Part shown: positions 26,582 through 34,629 of the stretch, piece after piece
Position numbering within the stretch: the stretch's first letter is position 1
Layout of the letters: each line of letters begins with the position of its first letter
The notes under the pieces: generated by a model
The model's input: the letters and a program-made list of their open reading frames with translations, nothing else
What the model was told of the DNA's origin: nothing
Database searches by the model: none
Translations under genes and position numbers: made by a program
NCBI RefSeq assembly: GCF_040605455.1
Contig: NZ_JBEXCV010000024.1
Span: forward strand, 1 to 64,000
Source: Embleya sp040605455
GTDB lineage: Bacteria > Actinomycetota > Actinomycetes > Streptomycetales > Streptomycetaceae
DNA: 64,000 bases
Direction of reading: 5' to 3'

Positions 26582-26627
26582 CGCGACCGGATCCGAGCAA
26601 AAGACGCGACCGGATCCGAGCAAAAGA
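26582..26627. repeat. Two tandem 23-bp repeats next to a terminator
   Basis: Two identical 23-bp copies (26582-26604 and 26605-26627), each beginning CGCGACCGGATCCGAGC and ending in an A-rich tail. On the minus strand this tail provides the T-rich stretch of the adjacent terminator, so the duplication also duplicates the T-tract. Confidence 0.85.
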
Positions 26628-26628
26628 A

Positions 26629-26658
26629 AAGGAGGCGCCCGGCCAAAGGCGCCTCCTT
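26629..26658 (-). terminator. Intrinsic terminator downstream of the Rieske gene
   Basis: An 11-bp stem (26629-26639 with 26648-26658) and an 8-base loop. Read on the minus strand it is followed by TTTTCTTTTG, a textbook T-rich tail and rare in this GC-rich window. It ends transcripts from the Rieske oxygenase gene about 100 bases upstream. Confidence 0.85.
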
Positions 26659-26757
26659 CGCGAACCGCACAGCGTTTCGCGAGCAGGACGATCATAACCC
26701 GGCCGCGACCCGGGCCCGGACACGGCCGCCCGCGTCCGCCGGCTTCCGGCGGGGCGC

Positions 26758-27924
26758 TCAGTACCGGGCCGAGGCGAGCGCGTCCTCCCACACCCGATGC
26801 CAGTGTGCGACCGCCGACTCGCCCATGCCCGCGACCATGCTCGGCAGGCCCGCGTCGAAGCCGCGCTGACAGGACTCGGCGCCGGGGAAGTCCTCGGTGA
26901 CCAGCACCCGCTTGTTGGTTTCGTGGTTGGCCCGGGCCGTGGCGATGCTGCTCTCCTCCAGCGGCTCCCAGGTGCCCTCGGTCATGTGCACGACCGAGCG
27001 GTTGGGCCGGTCGCCCGGATAGATCCGCAACATCGTGGTGCTCAGCGGGCTCTCGATCAACACGGTGGACGGCAGTACGGTCTGCACGTTGACCATCGGC
27101 AGCCGCGCGGGCCAGGACTCCTCCGGCACGTCGGCGAGTTGCTCGAATCCCACGATCGGGACGGCGAATCGGGTGTGCGGGCCCCACGTGTCGACGATGC
27201 CGTGGTTGAGCACGATGCCGTTGATCGTCGCGGTGTGCAGGAACGGTACGTGGTACGCCTCGACGTTGATGTCGACCGAGAGCTTCCAGTTGCAGTCCAG
27301 GTCGAACCGTTCGCTGACCACCGCGCGGGTGCGCTGGTACGGGAAGCCCGCGTACGCGTCCTCGAGTTCGTCCAGCGCGCCCGCGACCTCGACGTCCGGA
27401 CGCAATCCGACCACGACCAGTCCGGCGGACAACGCGACCGGCAGCGGACGCAGGCCGAACTTCGCCGGGTCGATGCCCGGGAATTGCGGACGCGAGGGCA
27501 GCCCGGTCAGTTCGCCGTCGTTGCCGAAGGTCCACCCGTGATACCCGCAGCGAAACCGTTGCGCGCTGCCGCACCCGGTGCCGGTCAGGCCCTCGGTCTC
27601 CGGGACGTCCCGGCTGACCCGCATGCCCCGATGGGTGCACGCGTCCAGGAACGCGTGCAGTTCGCCGTCCCGGTCCCGGGTCACCAGAACCGGTACGCCG
27701 TCCACGTCGCGCGCGATGAAGTCACCCGGCTCGGCCACCTCGCCGGCCCACCCGATCACCTGCGGAGTGCGGCGGAACAACACCTCGCGCTCTCGGGCGT
27801 GCCGGCTCGGATCGGTGAAGCACGAGCCGTCCAGGACGGCGGGCGCCGCGCCCAGGTCGAGCGTGCGGTTGTTGATGTGCTCGATGATGCGTCGCCCGGT
27901 GGCGACCACGTCCTGGTGCTTCAA
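26758..27924 (-). CDS. Rieske [2Fe-2S] ring-hydroxylating oxygenase alpha subunit
   Basis: A protein of 388 residues. The Rieske centre is DACTHRGMRVSR with CGYHGWTF, giving the two Cys and two His ligands. The C-terminal mononuclear iron site shows NVEAYHVPFLH, the usual two His, with GMGESAVAHWHRVWEDAL at the end. These enzymes insert oxygen into aromatic or N-methyl substrates using electrons from a reductase. No reductase, ferredoxin or beta subunit is adjacent, so partners must be elsewhere. The TTG start at 27924 has GGAG 7 bases upstream; no ATG fits. It diverges from an alpha/beta hydrolase gene, and the two may share a control region and a substrate. Confidence 0.85.
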   Translation of the reverse strand: MKHQDVVATGRRIIEHINNRTLDLGAAPAVLDGSCFTDPSRHAREREVLFRRTPQVIGWAGEVAEPGDFIARDVDGVPVLVTRDRDGELHAFLDACTHRGMRVSRDVPETEGLTGTGCGSAQRFRCGYHGWTFGNDGELTGLPSRPQFPGIDPAKFGLRPLPVALSAGLVVVGLRPDVEVAGALDELEDAYAGFPYQRTRAVVSERFDLDCNWKLSVDINVEAYHVPFLHTATINGIVLNHGIVDTWGPHTRFAVPIVGFEQLADVPEESWPARLPMVNVQTVLPSTVLIESPLSTTMLRIYPGDRPNRSVVHMTEGTWEPLEESSIATARANHETNKRVLVTEDFPGAESCQRGFDAGLPSMVAGMGESAVAHWHRVWEDALASARY

Positions 27925-27987
27925 GGAGTGACTCCGATGTCTGGGAGATGTCCGCGATGGGGAGATCAAGTACTCCGACCACGTCTC

Positions 27988-28025
27988 TGTTACACCGTTA
28001 CATTGTTGGCCGGGGTCGATACCCC
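27988..28025. promoter_or_regulatory. Operator-like repeats in the oxygenase/hydrolase divergent promoter
   Basis: TGTTACACCGTTACA at 27988-28002 is a direct repeat of GTTAC, followed by the inverted repeat GGGGT-CGAT-ACCCC at 28012-28025. The stretch is AT-richer than its surroundings and central between the starts at 27924 and 28088. A regulator site for both genes is plausible; none is encoded next door. Confidence 0.4.
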
Positions 28026-28087
28026 GTCAATGACTCGCGGGTCGATGTGGTCTCATCAGTGGGCAATCGCACGTGGAGGTCAGCACC

Positions 28088-29077
28088 ATGCCCGGCCGGG
28101 TCGAGAACGTTGGCTATGACATCGCGGGCATGACCCTGTCGGGTCTGCTCGCCCGCCCCGAACCCGGCGTCCGCCCGCGCGGGCTGCTGCTCGCGCTCCA
28201 CGGCGGCGGGTCGCGCGCGGCCTACTGGCACCGCGACGGCGCGGCCGAGGACTCGCTGCTCGTGCCGGCCGCGGCGCTCGGCTGGACGGTCCTGGCCGTC
28301 GACCGACCCGGCTATGGCGCATCCGTGGGCCTGGCCCGGGAGCGGCAGGGGTTGGACGCGCAGGTGGACGTGTTGTTCGCACTGCTCGACGAACTCGGCG
28401 AGGCTCCGGTCGGCGCCGAGCCGGACGGGTCGGGTCCGATGCCGGTGTTCCTCGCCGCGCACTCGATGGGCGCACTCGTGGCGCTGCGAATGGCGGCCGA
28501 CAAGCGCGGCCGGGACCTGCTCGGGCTCGCGGTCGGCGGCGCACCGCTGCGGTACACCCCCGAGCGGCTGGCCGAGTTCGCCACGGTCCCCACCGACGGC
28601 GCGTTCGTGCCGTCGGCGGGCGGCAGTACGCCGGACACCTTCTTCGGGCCGCCCGGGTCCTACGATCCGGCGCTGCTCACCCGGGCCGGTCGGGTGGCGG
28701 CCCCGGTGCCGATGGCCGAGTTCGTCGATGTGCGGGAGAGCCCGTACACGCTGCCCGGCGTGCTGGCGCGGGTGGTGCCACCCGTGCACTGGACCGTGGC
28801 CGAGTTCGAGCGGTCCCAGCCGGCGGGTCCCGAAGTGCCGGCCGAGGCACGCGAGTTGCTGGTCGGCGCGCGGTGGGTGGAGACCCATACCCAACGCGGC
28901 GTCGGGCACAACATCAGCCTGCACCACGCCGCGCGCGCCTATCACCTGCGAGTGCTGGCCTTCGCCGAGGAATGCCGGCTCGTCCGAGCCGCCGACCCCG
29001 GCCCGGACAGCAGCGACCCCGCCGACGCCGGCCTCGCCGACGCGGGCCCGGCGGAGGCCGGCCCGTCCGACGGCTGA
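28088..29077 (+). CDS. Alpha/beta hydrolase
   Basis: A protein of 329 residues from ATG 28088 with GGAGG at 28074-28078. It has the oxyanion region LLALHGGGSRAAYW, the nucleophile elbow AAHSMGALVALRMA and a late His in VGHNISLHH. It lacks a signal peptide and is probably a cytosolic esterase or lipase-like enzyme; the substrate is unknown. The last ~30 residues (DPADAGLADAGPAEAGPS) are a low-complexity Ala/Asp/Pro tail that looks disordered. Divergent pairing with a Rieske oxygenase suggests a small catabolic unit in which an ester is opened before or after hydroxylation, but this is inference. Confidence 0.83.
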   Translation: MPGRVENVGYDIAGMTLSGLLARPEPGVRPRGLLLALHGGGSRAAYWHRDGAAEDSLLVPAAALGWTVLAVDRPGYGASVGLARERQGLDAQVDVLFALLDELGEAPVGAEPDGSGPMPVFLAAHSMGALVALRMAADKRGRDLLGLAVGGAPLRYTPERLAEFATVPTDGAFVPSAGGSTPDTFFGPPGSYDPALLTRAGRVAAPVPMAEFVDVRESPYTLPGVLARVVPPVHWTVAEFERSQPAGPEVPAEARELLVGARWVETHTQRGVGHNISLHHAARAYHLRVLAFAEECRLVRAADPGPDSSDPADAGLADAGPAEAGPSDG

Positions 29078-29110
29078 CGACTGACGGCCGGTGGTCGCCG
29101 GTGCGCGGGA

Positions 29111-29184
29111 GCTCGGGCGCCCGGTGCTCAGGCGCCCGGTGCTCTGGTGCGCGCTGTTCGGGGGGTAGCGTTCGGGCGCCCGGT
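29111..29184. repeat. Short repeats of GCTCGGGCGCCCGGT between convergent genes
   Basis: Copies of a 15-bp unit at 29111-29125 and 29126-29140, a degenerate copy next to them and a further copy at 29170-29184. Each has the palindrome GGGCGCCC or a one-base variant. They lie between convergent genes and may act together as a terminator. Confidence 0.6.
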
Positions 29185-29203
29185 GTTCGGCTGCGGTCGC
29201 CGG

Positions 29204-29653
29204 TCACACGGCGTCGGTTGCCCGGAGCCGGAGTCGATCACGGGGGGCCCGACACAAGGTGTCCGGCAGGGTGAACCACACCACCTTGCCCGGCGGGAGG
29301 CGGTCGGCACCCCACGCGTGCGCCAGGCCGTCGATCATCCGCAGGCCCCGGCCGGACTCCTCGTCCCACTCGCCGACCCGGGCGACCGGCATGCGCGGCG
29401 ACGAGTCGCGCACCTCCACCCGCAGTACGTCGCCGTCGTGCAACAGGGTCAGTGCGTGCCAGGCCCCGGGCCCGACGTGGACGAGGACGTTCGTCAGCAG
29501 TTCGGTCAGCAGCACCTCCGCGACATCGACCAACTCGGCCAGGCCCCAGTCGTGCAGGACCTTGCCGGTGGTCCGGCGGACTCGGCCGACCCCCAGGGTC
29601 GAGGCGGCGAGCTGAACGCAATAGTGACGGACGTCCTCCGCCATCACCGGCAT
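29204..29653 (-). CDS. RsbW-like ATPase of a whiJ/abaA-type locus
   Basis: A protein of 149 residues from ATG 29653 with GGAGG 5 bases upstream. The domain is a GHKL ATPase with N-box LLTELLTNVLVH, VEVRDSSPR and the G2-like GRGLRMIDGLA. It diverges from a Scr1-type XRE regulator that is followed by a DUF397 gene. This three-gene arrangement is the repeated developmental locus of streptomycetes exemplified by whiJ and abaA, where the ATPase, the DNA-binding protein and the small DUF397 protein are thought to act as one switch. Its biochemical partner is not known from sequence. Confidence 0.85.
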   Translation of the reverse strand: MPVMAEDVRHYCVQLAASTLGVGRVRRTTGKVLHDWGLAELVDVAEVLLTELLTNVLVHVGPGAWHALTLLHDGDVLRVEVRDSSPRMPVARVGEWDEESGRGLRMIDGLAHAWGADRLPPGKVVWFTLPDTLCRAPRDRLRLRATDAV

Positions 29654-29774
29654 GTCGACCTCCGGACGTGCGGCAGGGGGTCGCGCGGTCCGAGGCATGC
29701 ACCCAGGGCGACCCGTGGACAACAGTAAGTCATGACCGACGTGGAGCGTGTCGGGCCGTGAATGAGTGTGCAAC

Positions 29775-29786
29775 TCCCACTCTTGG
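29775..29786 (+). promoter_or_regulatory. TCCCACTCTTGG motif upstream of the XRE regulator
   Basis: This 12-bp sequence recurs exactly, inverted, at 31098-31109 downstream of the DUF397 gene and upstream of the SARP gene. The dyad TCCCA-N4-TGG(G)A is suggestive of an XRE operator. It lies 130 bases upstream of the regulator start, between the divergent ATPase and XRE genes. Confidence 0.45.
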
Positions 29787-29906
29787 ATCGACGGGAAGTT
29801 TCCGGTAGTAACCACACTTCCACCCGCAGTAGGGCACACTGTCCCCCGATCGGACGCGCCGACGTTCCGGTTCGGTGCGAAAACAGCGTGTAAGTGGAGG
29901 TGCGGC

Positions 29907-30782
29907 GTGGCCATGGCGCCCAATCCGACCGTCCGGCAGCGCAGGCTCGGGACCGAGCTGCGCCGGTTGCGCGAAGCGCGCCAACTGAGCCTCGAAGATG
30001 TCGCCGTGCGCCTGGAGTGTTCGGACTCCAAGGTCAGCCGGATCGAATTGGGCCGCAGCGGTGTGCGACCGGTGGACCTGCGGATTCTGTTGGACCTGTA
30101 CCGGGTCGAGGACGAGCAGGAGCGGGACTCGCTGCTCACCCTGGCGCGCGAGGCCAAGAAGCGCGGTTGGTGGCACAGCTATTCGTCGATCCTGCCCAGC
30201 TCCTACGCCGAACTGCTCAGCCTGGAGGCCGAGGCCTCGGGCATGCGCGGATTCGAACTCTCGCTCATTCCGGGGCTGTTGCAGACGCCGGACTACGTCC
30301 GGGCGGTGATCGCCGCGGTCCGTGAGGACATGTCCGCCGAGCAGGTGGACATGCTGGTCCGGGTCCGGCAGGAGCGGCAGGCGGTGCTGGATCGGGTCGG
30401 ACCGCACGGCGAGGCCACGTTCCGGCTCACCGTGGTGATCTCGGAGTCCGTGCTGCGCACCGTGGTGGGCGGCCGGGAAACGATGCGGGCCCAGTTGGAG
30501 CACCTGATGGCCGCCGCGGCCCGGCCGCACGTGCGCCTGCAGATCCTCCCGTTCTCGGCGGGCGCACATCCCGCGATCGAGGGTTCATTCGCGATCATCG
30601 GATTCCCCGCGCTTTCCGATCTGGATGTGGTCGTACTCGACACGCATACGAGTAGCCTCTATCTGGAGGAGCCCGAACACGTCAGTGTCTATGAGCGTTT
30701 GTTTGAGGACATCCGCGCTTCGGCGCTGTCGTACGGTGAATCCTTGTCCATGATCGAGCTCGCAGCGAAGGAATTGTCTTGA
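29907..30782 (+). CDS. Scr1-family XRE transcriptional regulator (DUF5753)
   Basis: A protein of 291 residues from GTG 29907 (GGAGG at 29896-29900). The N-terminal helix-turn-helix is seen in LRRLREARQLSLEDVA and CSDSKVSRIELGR. The remaining ~200 residues are the DUF5753 effector domain (LIPGLLQTPDYVRAV; RQERQAVLDR; HLMAAAARPHVRLQILPF). This is the WhiJ-like class found hundreds of times in actinomycete genomes, usually beside a DUF397 gene. The DUF397 partner is proposed to modulate its DNA binding. Its stop overlaps the DUF397 start by 4 bases. Confidence 0.92.
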   Translation: MAMAPNPTVRQRRLGTELRRLREARQLSLEDVAVRLECSDSKVSRIELGRSGVRPVDLRILLDLYRVEDEQERDSLLTLAREAKKRGWWHSYSSILPSSYAELLSLEAEASGMRGFELSLIPGLLQTPDYVRAVIAAVREDMSAEQVDMLVRVRQERQAVLDRVGPHGEATFRLTVVISESVLRTVVGGRETMRAQLEHLMAAAARPHVRLQILPFSAGAHPAIEGSFAIIGFPALSDLDVVVLDTHTSSLYLEEPEHVSVYERLFEDIRASALSYGESLSMIELAAKELS

Positions 30783-31048
30783 GCAACACAAACCCGGGTG
30801 CGCATTTCCGATTCGATTCCCCGAGTATCACCGCAGATTCCCTCGAAGATCTCAAAGTTGCAGGTCACAGCGCTTTCGTCGGCCACGCTTGGCGGCGGAG
30901 CACATACAGTGGCGCCACCAGCAATTGCGTCGAGACGGCCCCCGTCGCGAGCGCGGTCCTGGTGCGCGACTCGAAAGTTGCCGCCGGTCCGGTGCTCCAC
31001 CTGGAAGCCGATGCGTGGCAGACCTTTATCGGTGGGATCGGCGCCTGA
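30779..31048 (+). CDS. DUF397 small protein, partner of the XRE regulator
   Basis: A protein of 89 residues with the DUF397 core WRRSTYSGATSNCVETAPV, then VLVRDSKVAAGPVLHLEADA and a Trp-rich end (WQTFIGGI). The TTG start at 30779 overlaps the regulator stop and has GAAGGA 6 bases upstream. DUF397 proteins are small, acidic partners of Scr1/WhiJ-type regulators. The first ~30 residues before the core are an uncommon extension. Confidence 0.92.
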   Translation: MSNTNPGAHFRFDSPSITADSLEDLKVAGHSAFVGHAWRRSTYSGATSNCVETAPVASAVLVRDSKVAAGPVLHLEADAWQTFIGGIGA

Positions 31049-31097
31049 GTCGCGTCCGTTCCGATACCGAACGGTTGATTGTTCGCGCTCCTCACTC

Positions 31098-31120
31098 CCA
31101 AGAGTGGGAAGTAATCCCAC
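31098..31120. promoter_or_regulatory. Inverted copy of the XRE-upstream motif plus hairpin before the SARP gene
   Basis: CCAAGAGTGGGA (31098-31109) is the reverse complement of 29775-29786. It overlaps a hairpin GTGGGA-agtaa-TCCCAC (31104-31120). It may be an operator linking the whiJ-type locus to the AfsR-like gene downstream. Confidence 0.4.
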
Positions 31121-31267
31121 GAAAGAGTGAATTCTCCCGATGATCGTCCCGGGTTCCCGTGCCCCGGGGCGCTCCCAAGGCGCAAGTCTCTGTCGCCAAC
31201 CCCCTACTTCACTCCGTGCGCTGCTGCGGCCCGCTCCGGCAGCGCATCGGGGTGGAAGAGTGGTGGG

Positions 31268-34200
31268 GTGCAAATCTCGGTGCTTGGCCCGCTCCAAGCG
31301 TGGGACGACGACGGTCGATCCGTGACGATCGGCGGCGCGCGACTGCGTGCGCTGCTGATCCGGCTTGTCCTGGACCCCGGCAGGCCGGTCTCCGCGGACC
31401 GGCTGATCGCGGCCGTGTGGGGCGACGAGCCGCCCACGGGGGCGGGCAACGCGTTGCAATCGTTGATCTCCCGACTGCGCCGGCAACTGCCCGTCGAACT
31501 CGACTCGGGACCGGCCGGCTACGTGCTGCGTGTCCGGCCCGAGGATGTGGACGCGCACATGTTCGGCACGCTCGCGGTCCGTGGCCGCCGGCAGCTGGGC
31601 GAGCGCGACCCGGCGGGCGCCGCCGAGACCCTGGGCCGTGCGCTCGCGCTGTGGCGGGGTCCGGCGCTGGCCGACGCCGCCGATGCCTCGTTCGCGATCG
31701 GTCCCGCCGCCCGGCTGGCCGAGCAGCGACTCGGCGCGATCGAGGACCGGGCCCAGGCCCAGCTGACGCTGGGGCACAGCCGGGGTCTGGCCGCCGAGCT
31801 GGAACAACTGACCCGGGAGTACCCGCTGCGCGAGCGGCTGTACGGACTGCTGATCCGCACGCTGCACGAAGAGGGCCGCCGGGCCGATGCGCTGACGCTG
31901 TATCAGGACCTGCGCGAGCGGCTCGCGGACGAATTGGGCATCGACCCCTCGCCGGACCTGGAGGCCGCCTACCTCGCGGTGCTGCGCGGCGGCGACCCCC
32001 GCCCGGCGGTGGCGGACGCGCCCGCCGTGTCGGCCGCGCCACCGGCCGGCCGGGCCTCGGGCGCCACCCGCCCGGCGCCGGGCAATCTGCCCGCCCGGCT
32101 GACCACCTTCGTCGGACGCGAGGACGAGGTGGTCCGGGTCGACCGGCTGCTCGCCGAGTCGCGTCTGGTCACCGTGGTGGGCCCGGGCGGTGCGGGCAAG
32201 ACCCGACTGAGCATCGAGGCCGGCGCCCGGATCGCGGCTCGCGGCGAGGGCGTGGACGGCGGCGTCTGGTTCGTCGAACTCGCCCCAGTGCTGGACCCGT
32301 TGGACGTCCCGCAGGCGGTGCTGTCGGCGCTCGGCCGACGTGAGGTGGGTCTGCTCGACACGCACGTGCCCGGCTCCGGTCGCGACGTCGTCGAGCGGGT
32401 CGTGGAACTGCTCGCCGGTCGAGCCAGCGTGCTGATCCTGGACAACTGCGAGCACCTGATCGCCGCCGCGGCGACCTTCGCCGGCCGACTGCTCGCCCGC
32501 ACGCCCACCCTGCGCATCCTGACCACGAGCCGCGAACCGCTGGGCATCGACGGCGAGATGTTGTGCCCGCTGGGCCCGCTCGCGCTGCCGCCGGTGGGCG
32601 TCGACGCGGCCGAGGGCATGGCCTACGCGTCGGTGCGGTTGTTCGCCGACCGGGCCCGCGCGGTCCGCCCGGGCCTGGTGATCGACACCGACACGATCGG
32701 TGCGGTCGCCGAGATCTGCCGGCGCCTGGACGGACAACCGCTCGCCATCGAACTCGCCGCCGCCCGCACCCGCTCGCTCACCCCCACCCAGATCGCCTGT
32801 CGGCTGGACGACCGGTTCCGGCTCTTGACCGGCGGGAGCCGGACCGCGCTGCCCCGGCACCAGACGCTGCGCGCGGTCGTGGAATGGAGCTGGGACCTGC
32901 TGGAGAAACGCGAACGCGTCGCACTGCGCCGACTGTCGGTGTTCGCCGGCGGCACCACGCTCGAAGCCGCCGAGGTGGTGCTGCCGGGCACGGACTTCGC
33001 CGCGGCCGACGTGCTCGACCTGCTCGCCGGGCTGGTGGACAAGTCGCTGGTGGACGTGATCGGCACCACCGAGACCCGCTACCGGCTGCTGGAGACCATC
33101 CAGGCGTACGCGAGCGAGCGACTGGTGGACGCGGGGGAGGTGGCCGCGATCGCGGCCCGGCACGCGCAGTGGTTCACCCGCTACGCCGAGGAGGCCGACG
33201 CCCGACTGCGCGGGCACGAACAGATCGACGCGCTCAACCGAATCGCCGCCGAGCACGACAACCTCGCGGTCGTGCTGCGCTACGCGATCGACCACCAGGA
33301 CGCGGACCTGGCGACCCGGCTGATCGAGGCGCTGTCCTGGTTCTGGGCGATGCGTGGCAATCACGGCGAGGCGCACGCGTGGGGCCACGAGGGGCTCGCG
33401 GTGCCCGGACCCGCGCCGCAGGGCAAGCGCGCCGGCGCGCTCGCGTTCCATGCGTTGCACGCCTTCTCGGTCGGCGAACGATGGGACGCGGTCCGCGCCT
33501 ACGCCGGGGCCCGACTGATCATCCGGCGACAGGGCGTGGACCTGCCACCGGCGTTGCCGGTCTTCGTCGACATGCTGGCCGCGGTGATGCGCGGGGACGA
33601 TCCGGCGCTGGGCCGGGCGCTGAACGAGGCCGACGCGCTCGGCGACGAGTGGACCCAGGCGATGGCCCGGCTGATGCGTGGGCACTTCGCGGTCAACCTC
33701 GGCCGCCCGGACGACGCGGTTTCCTTCCTGACCGACGCCCGGGACCGATTTGCCGCCATGGGGGACCGCTGGGGGCGCGCGTCCGCGATCTCGGGCCTGG
33801 CCGAACTGCTGATGTACACCTCCGAGTTCGACGGAGCCTTGGCCGCCGTGGACGACGCGCTGGAACTGTTGCGCGAGCTCCAGGCCGAGGACGAGATCCC
33901 GCAACTCCTGATCCGCCGGGGGATGATCCACGCGCGGTCGGGCGACATCGACCTCGCGCGTCAGGTGATGACCGATCTCAACGAGCGCACCGAGGCCCAC
34001 GCGACGCCGATGTTGCAGTTGTTCGGTGAGCTCGGGCTGGGCGAACTGGCGCGCTTCGTAGGTGATTTCGAGGAGGCCGAACACCGCTACCAGCTCGCCT
34101 TCGCGGAGTTGCCGAACGCTCGGCTGCTCCCCCCGCAGCTGACCGGCAGTCTGTACATCGGTCGCGCGCACGTCGCATGCGGGCGTGGTGACCTGACGGC

Positions 34201-34525
34201 GGCTCGCTCCTTCCTCGAGGCCGCGGTCCCGCACGCGTTGCAGGGCAGGGACATGCCGGTGCTCGGCTCGTGTGTCGAGGGGTTCGCGGCGCTGGCCCTG
34301 GCGGGCGGCGATGTCGAACGCGCGGCGATGCTGCTCGGTGCGGCGCAGGTGGTACGCGGCCATCCCGATCTCAGTGACATCGATGCGGACCGGGTTCGGC
34401 GCGCCCTCGAGGCCGGCATGGGGGCCGAGGAATTCGCCCGAGCCATGGCGATCGGCTCGGCGCTGGAGATTGTCGAGGTGATCGCGCTGATCGAGCCCGA
34501 ACCGCCCGCCGCCCCGACACCGTGA
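31268..34525 (+). CDS. SARP/AfsR-type regulator with STAND ATPase and TPR-like C-terminus
   Basis: A protein of 1085 residues from GTG 31268. It begins with an OmpR-like winged helix (QISVLGPLQAWDDDG; GGARLRALLIRLVLDPGRPV) and the bacterial transcriptional activation domain (LREEYPLRERL-like region; LYQDLRERLADELGIDPSP). The ATPase has Walker A VVGPGGAGKTRLS and Walker B VLILDNCEHL, followed by RFRLLTGGSRTALPRHQTLR, typical of the AfsR-like STAND group. The C-terminal ~400 residues are helical repeats. Such regulators activate secondary metabolite or export genes after nucleotide-driven oligomerisation. No biosynthetic genes are adjacent. The convergent DrrAB-like exporter is the nearest possible target. 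Confidence 0.88.
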   Translation: MQISVLGPLQAWDDDGRSVTIGGARLRALLIRLVLDPGRPVSADRLIAAVWGDEPPTGAGNALQSLISRLRRQLPVELDSGPAGYVLRVRPEDVDAHMFGTLAVRGRRQLGERDPAGAAETLGRALALWRGPALADAADASFAIGPAARLAEQRLGAIEDRAQAQLTLGHSRGLAAELEQLTREYPLRERLYGLLIRTLHEEGRRADALTLYQDLRERLADELGIDPSPDLEAAYLAVLRGGDPRPAVADAPAVSAAPPAGRASGATRPAPGNLPARLTTFVGREDEVVRVDRLLAESRLVTVVGPGGAGKTRLSIEAGARIAARGEGVDGGVWFVELAPVLDPLDVPQAVLSALGRREVGLLDTHVPGSGRDVVERVVELLAGRASVLILDNCEHLIAAAATFAGRLLARTPTLRILTTSREPLGIDGEMLCPLGPLALPPVGVDAAEGMAYASVRLFADRARAVRPGLVIDTDTIGAVAEICRRLDGQPLAIELAAARTRSLTPTQIACRLDDRFRLLTGGSRTALPRHQTLRAVVEWSWDLLEKRERVALRRLSVFAGGTTLEAAEVVLPGTDFAAADVLDLLAGLVDKSLVDVIGTTETRYRLLETIQAYASERLVDAGEVAAIAARHAQWFTRYAEEADARLRGHEQIDALNRIAAEHDNLAVVLRYAIDHQDADLATRLIEALSWFWAMRGNHGEAHAWGHEGLAVPGPAPQGKRAGALAFHALHAFSVGERWDAVRAYAGARLIIRRQGVDLPPALPVFVDMLAAVMRGDDPALGRALNEADALGDEWTQAMARLMRGHFAVNLGRPDDAVSFLTDARDRFAAMGDRWGRASAISGLAELLMYTSEFDGALAAVDDALELLRELQAEDEIPQLLIRRGMIHARSGDIDLARQVMTDLNERTEAHATPMLQLFGELGLGELARFVGDFEEAEHRYQLAFAELPNARLLPPQLTGSLYIGRAHVACGRGDLTAARSFLEAAVPHALQGRDMPVLGSCVEGFAALALAGGDVERAAMLLGAAQVVRGHPDLSDIDADRVRRALEAGMGAEEFARAMAIGSALEIVEVIALIEPEPPAAPTP

Positions 34526-34538
34526 GGTGCCGGGGCGG
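34509..34538 (+). terminator. Hairpin overlapping the SARP stop codon
   Basis: An 11-bp stem with one mismatch (34509-34520 with 34527-34538) brackets the TGA at 34523-34525. It is likely part of the termination region for the SARP gene. Confidence 0.6.
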
Positions 34539-34563
34539 TCCGGGTGCGGCAAGGGCGGGCGGA

Positions 34564-34627
34564 CCGATGGCCGCCCGACCGGGGCGGGCATCGGACCGAT
34601 GCCCGCCCGACCGGGGCGGGCATCGGG
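34564..34627. terminator. Two tandem 32-bp units forming a bidirectional hairpin
   Basis: Units 34564-34595 and 34596-34627 differ at two positions. Their junction forms a 13-bp arm pair (34582-34594 with 34596-34608). It sits between the convergent SARP and ABC permease genes and reads as a duplicated bidirectional terminator. Confidence 0.7.
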
Positions 34628-34629
34628 TG

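Larger units (their letters stand above)
26356..26757. other. 402-bp intergenic region
   Basis: It lies between the Rieske stop and the pseudokinase start, both on the minus strand. It contains the terminator at 26629-26658, a two-copy 23-bp tandem repeat, and presumably the pseudokinase promoter between about 26360 and 26580. Open frames here are Arg/Pro-rich shadows; in particular I find no kinase N-lobe. Confidence 0.5.
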
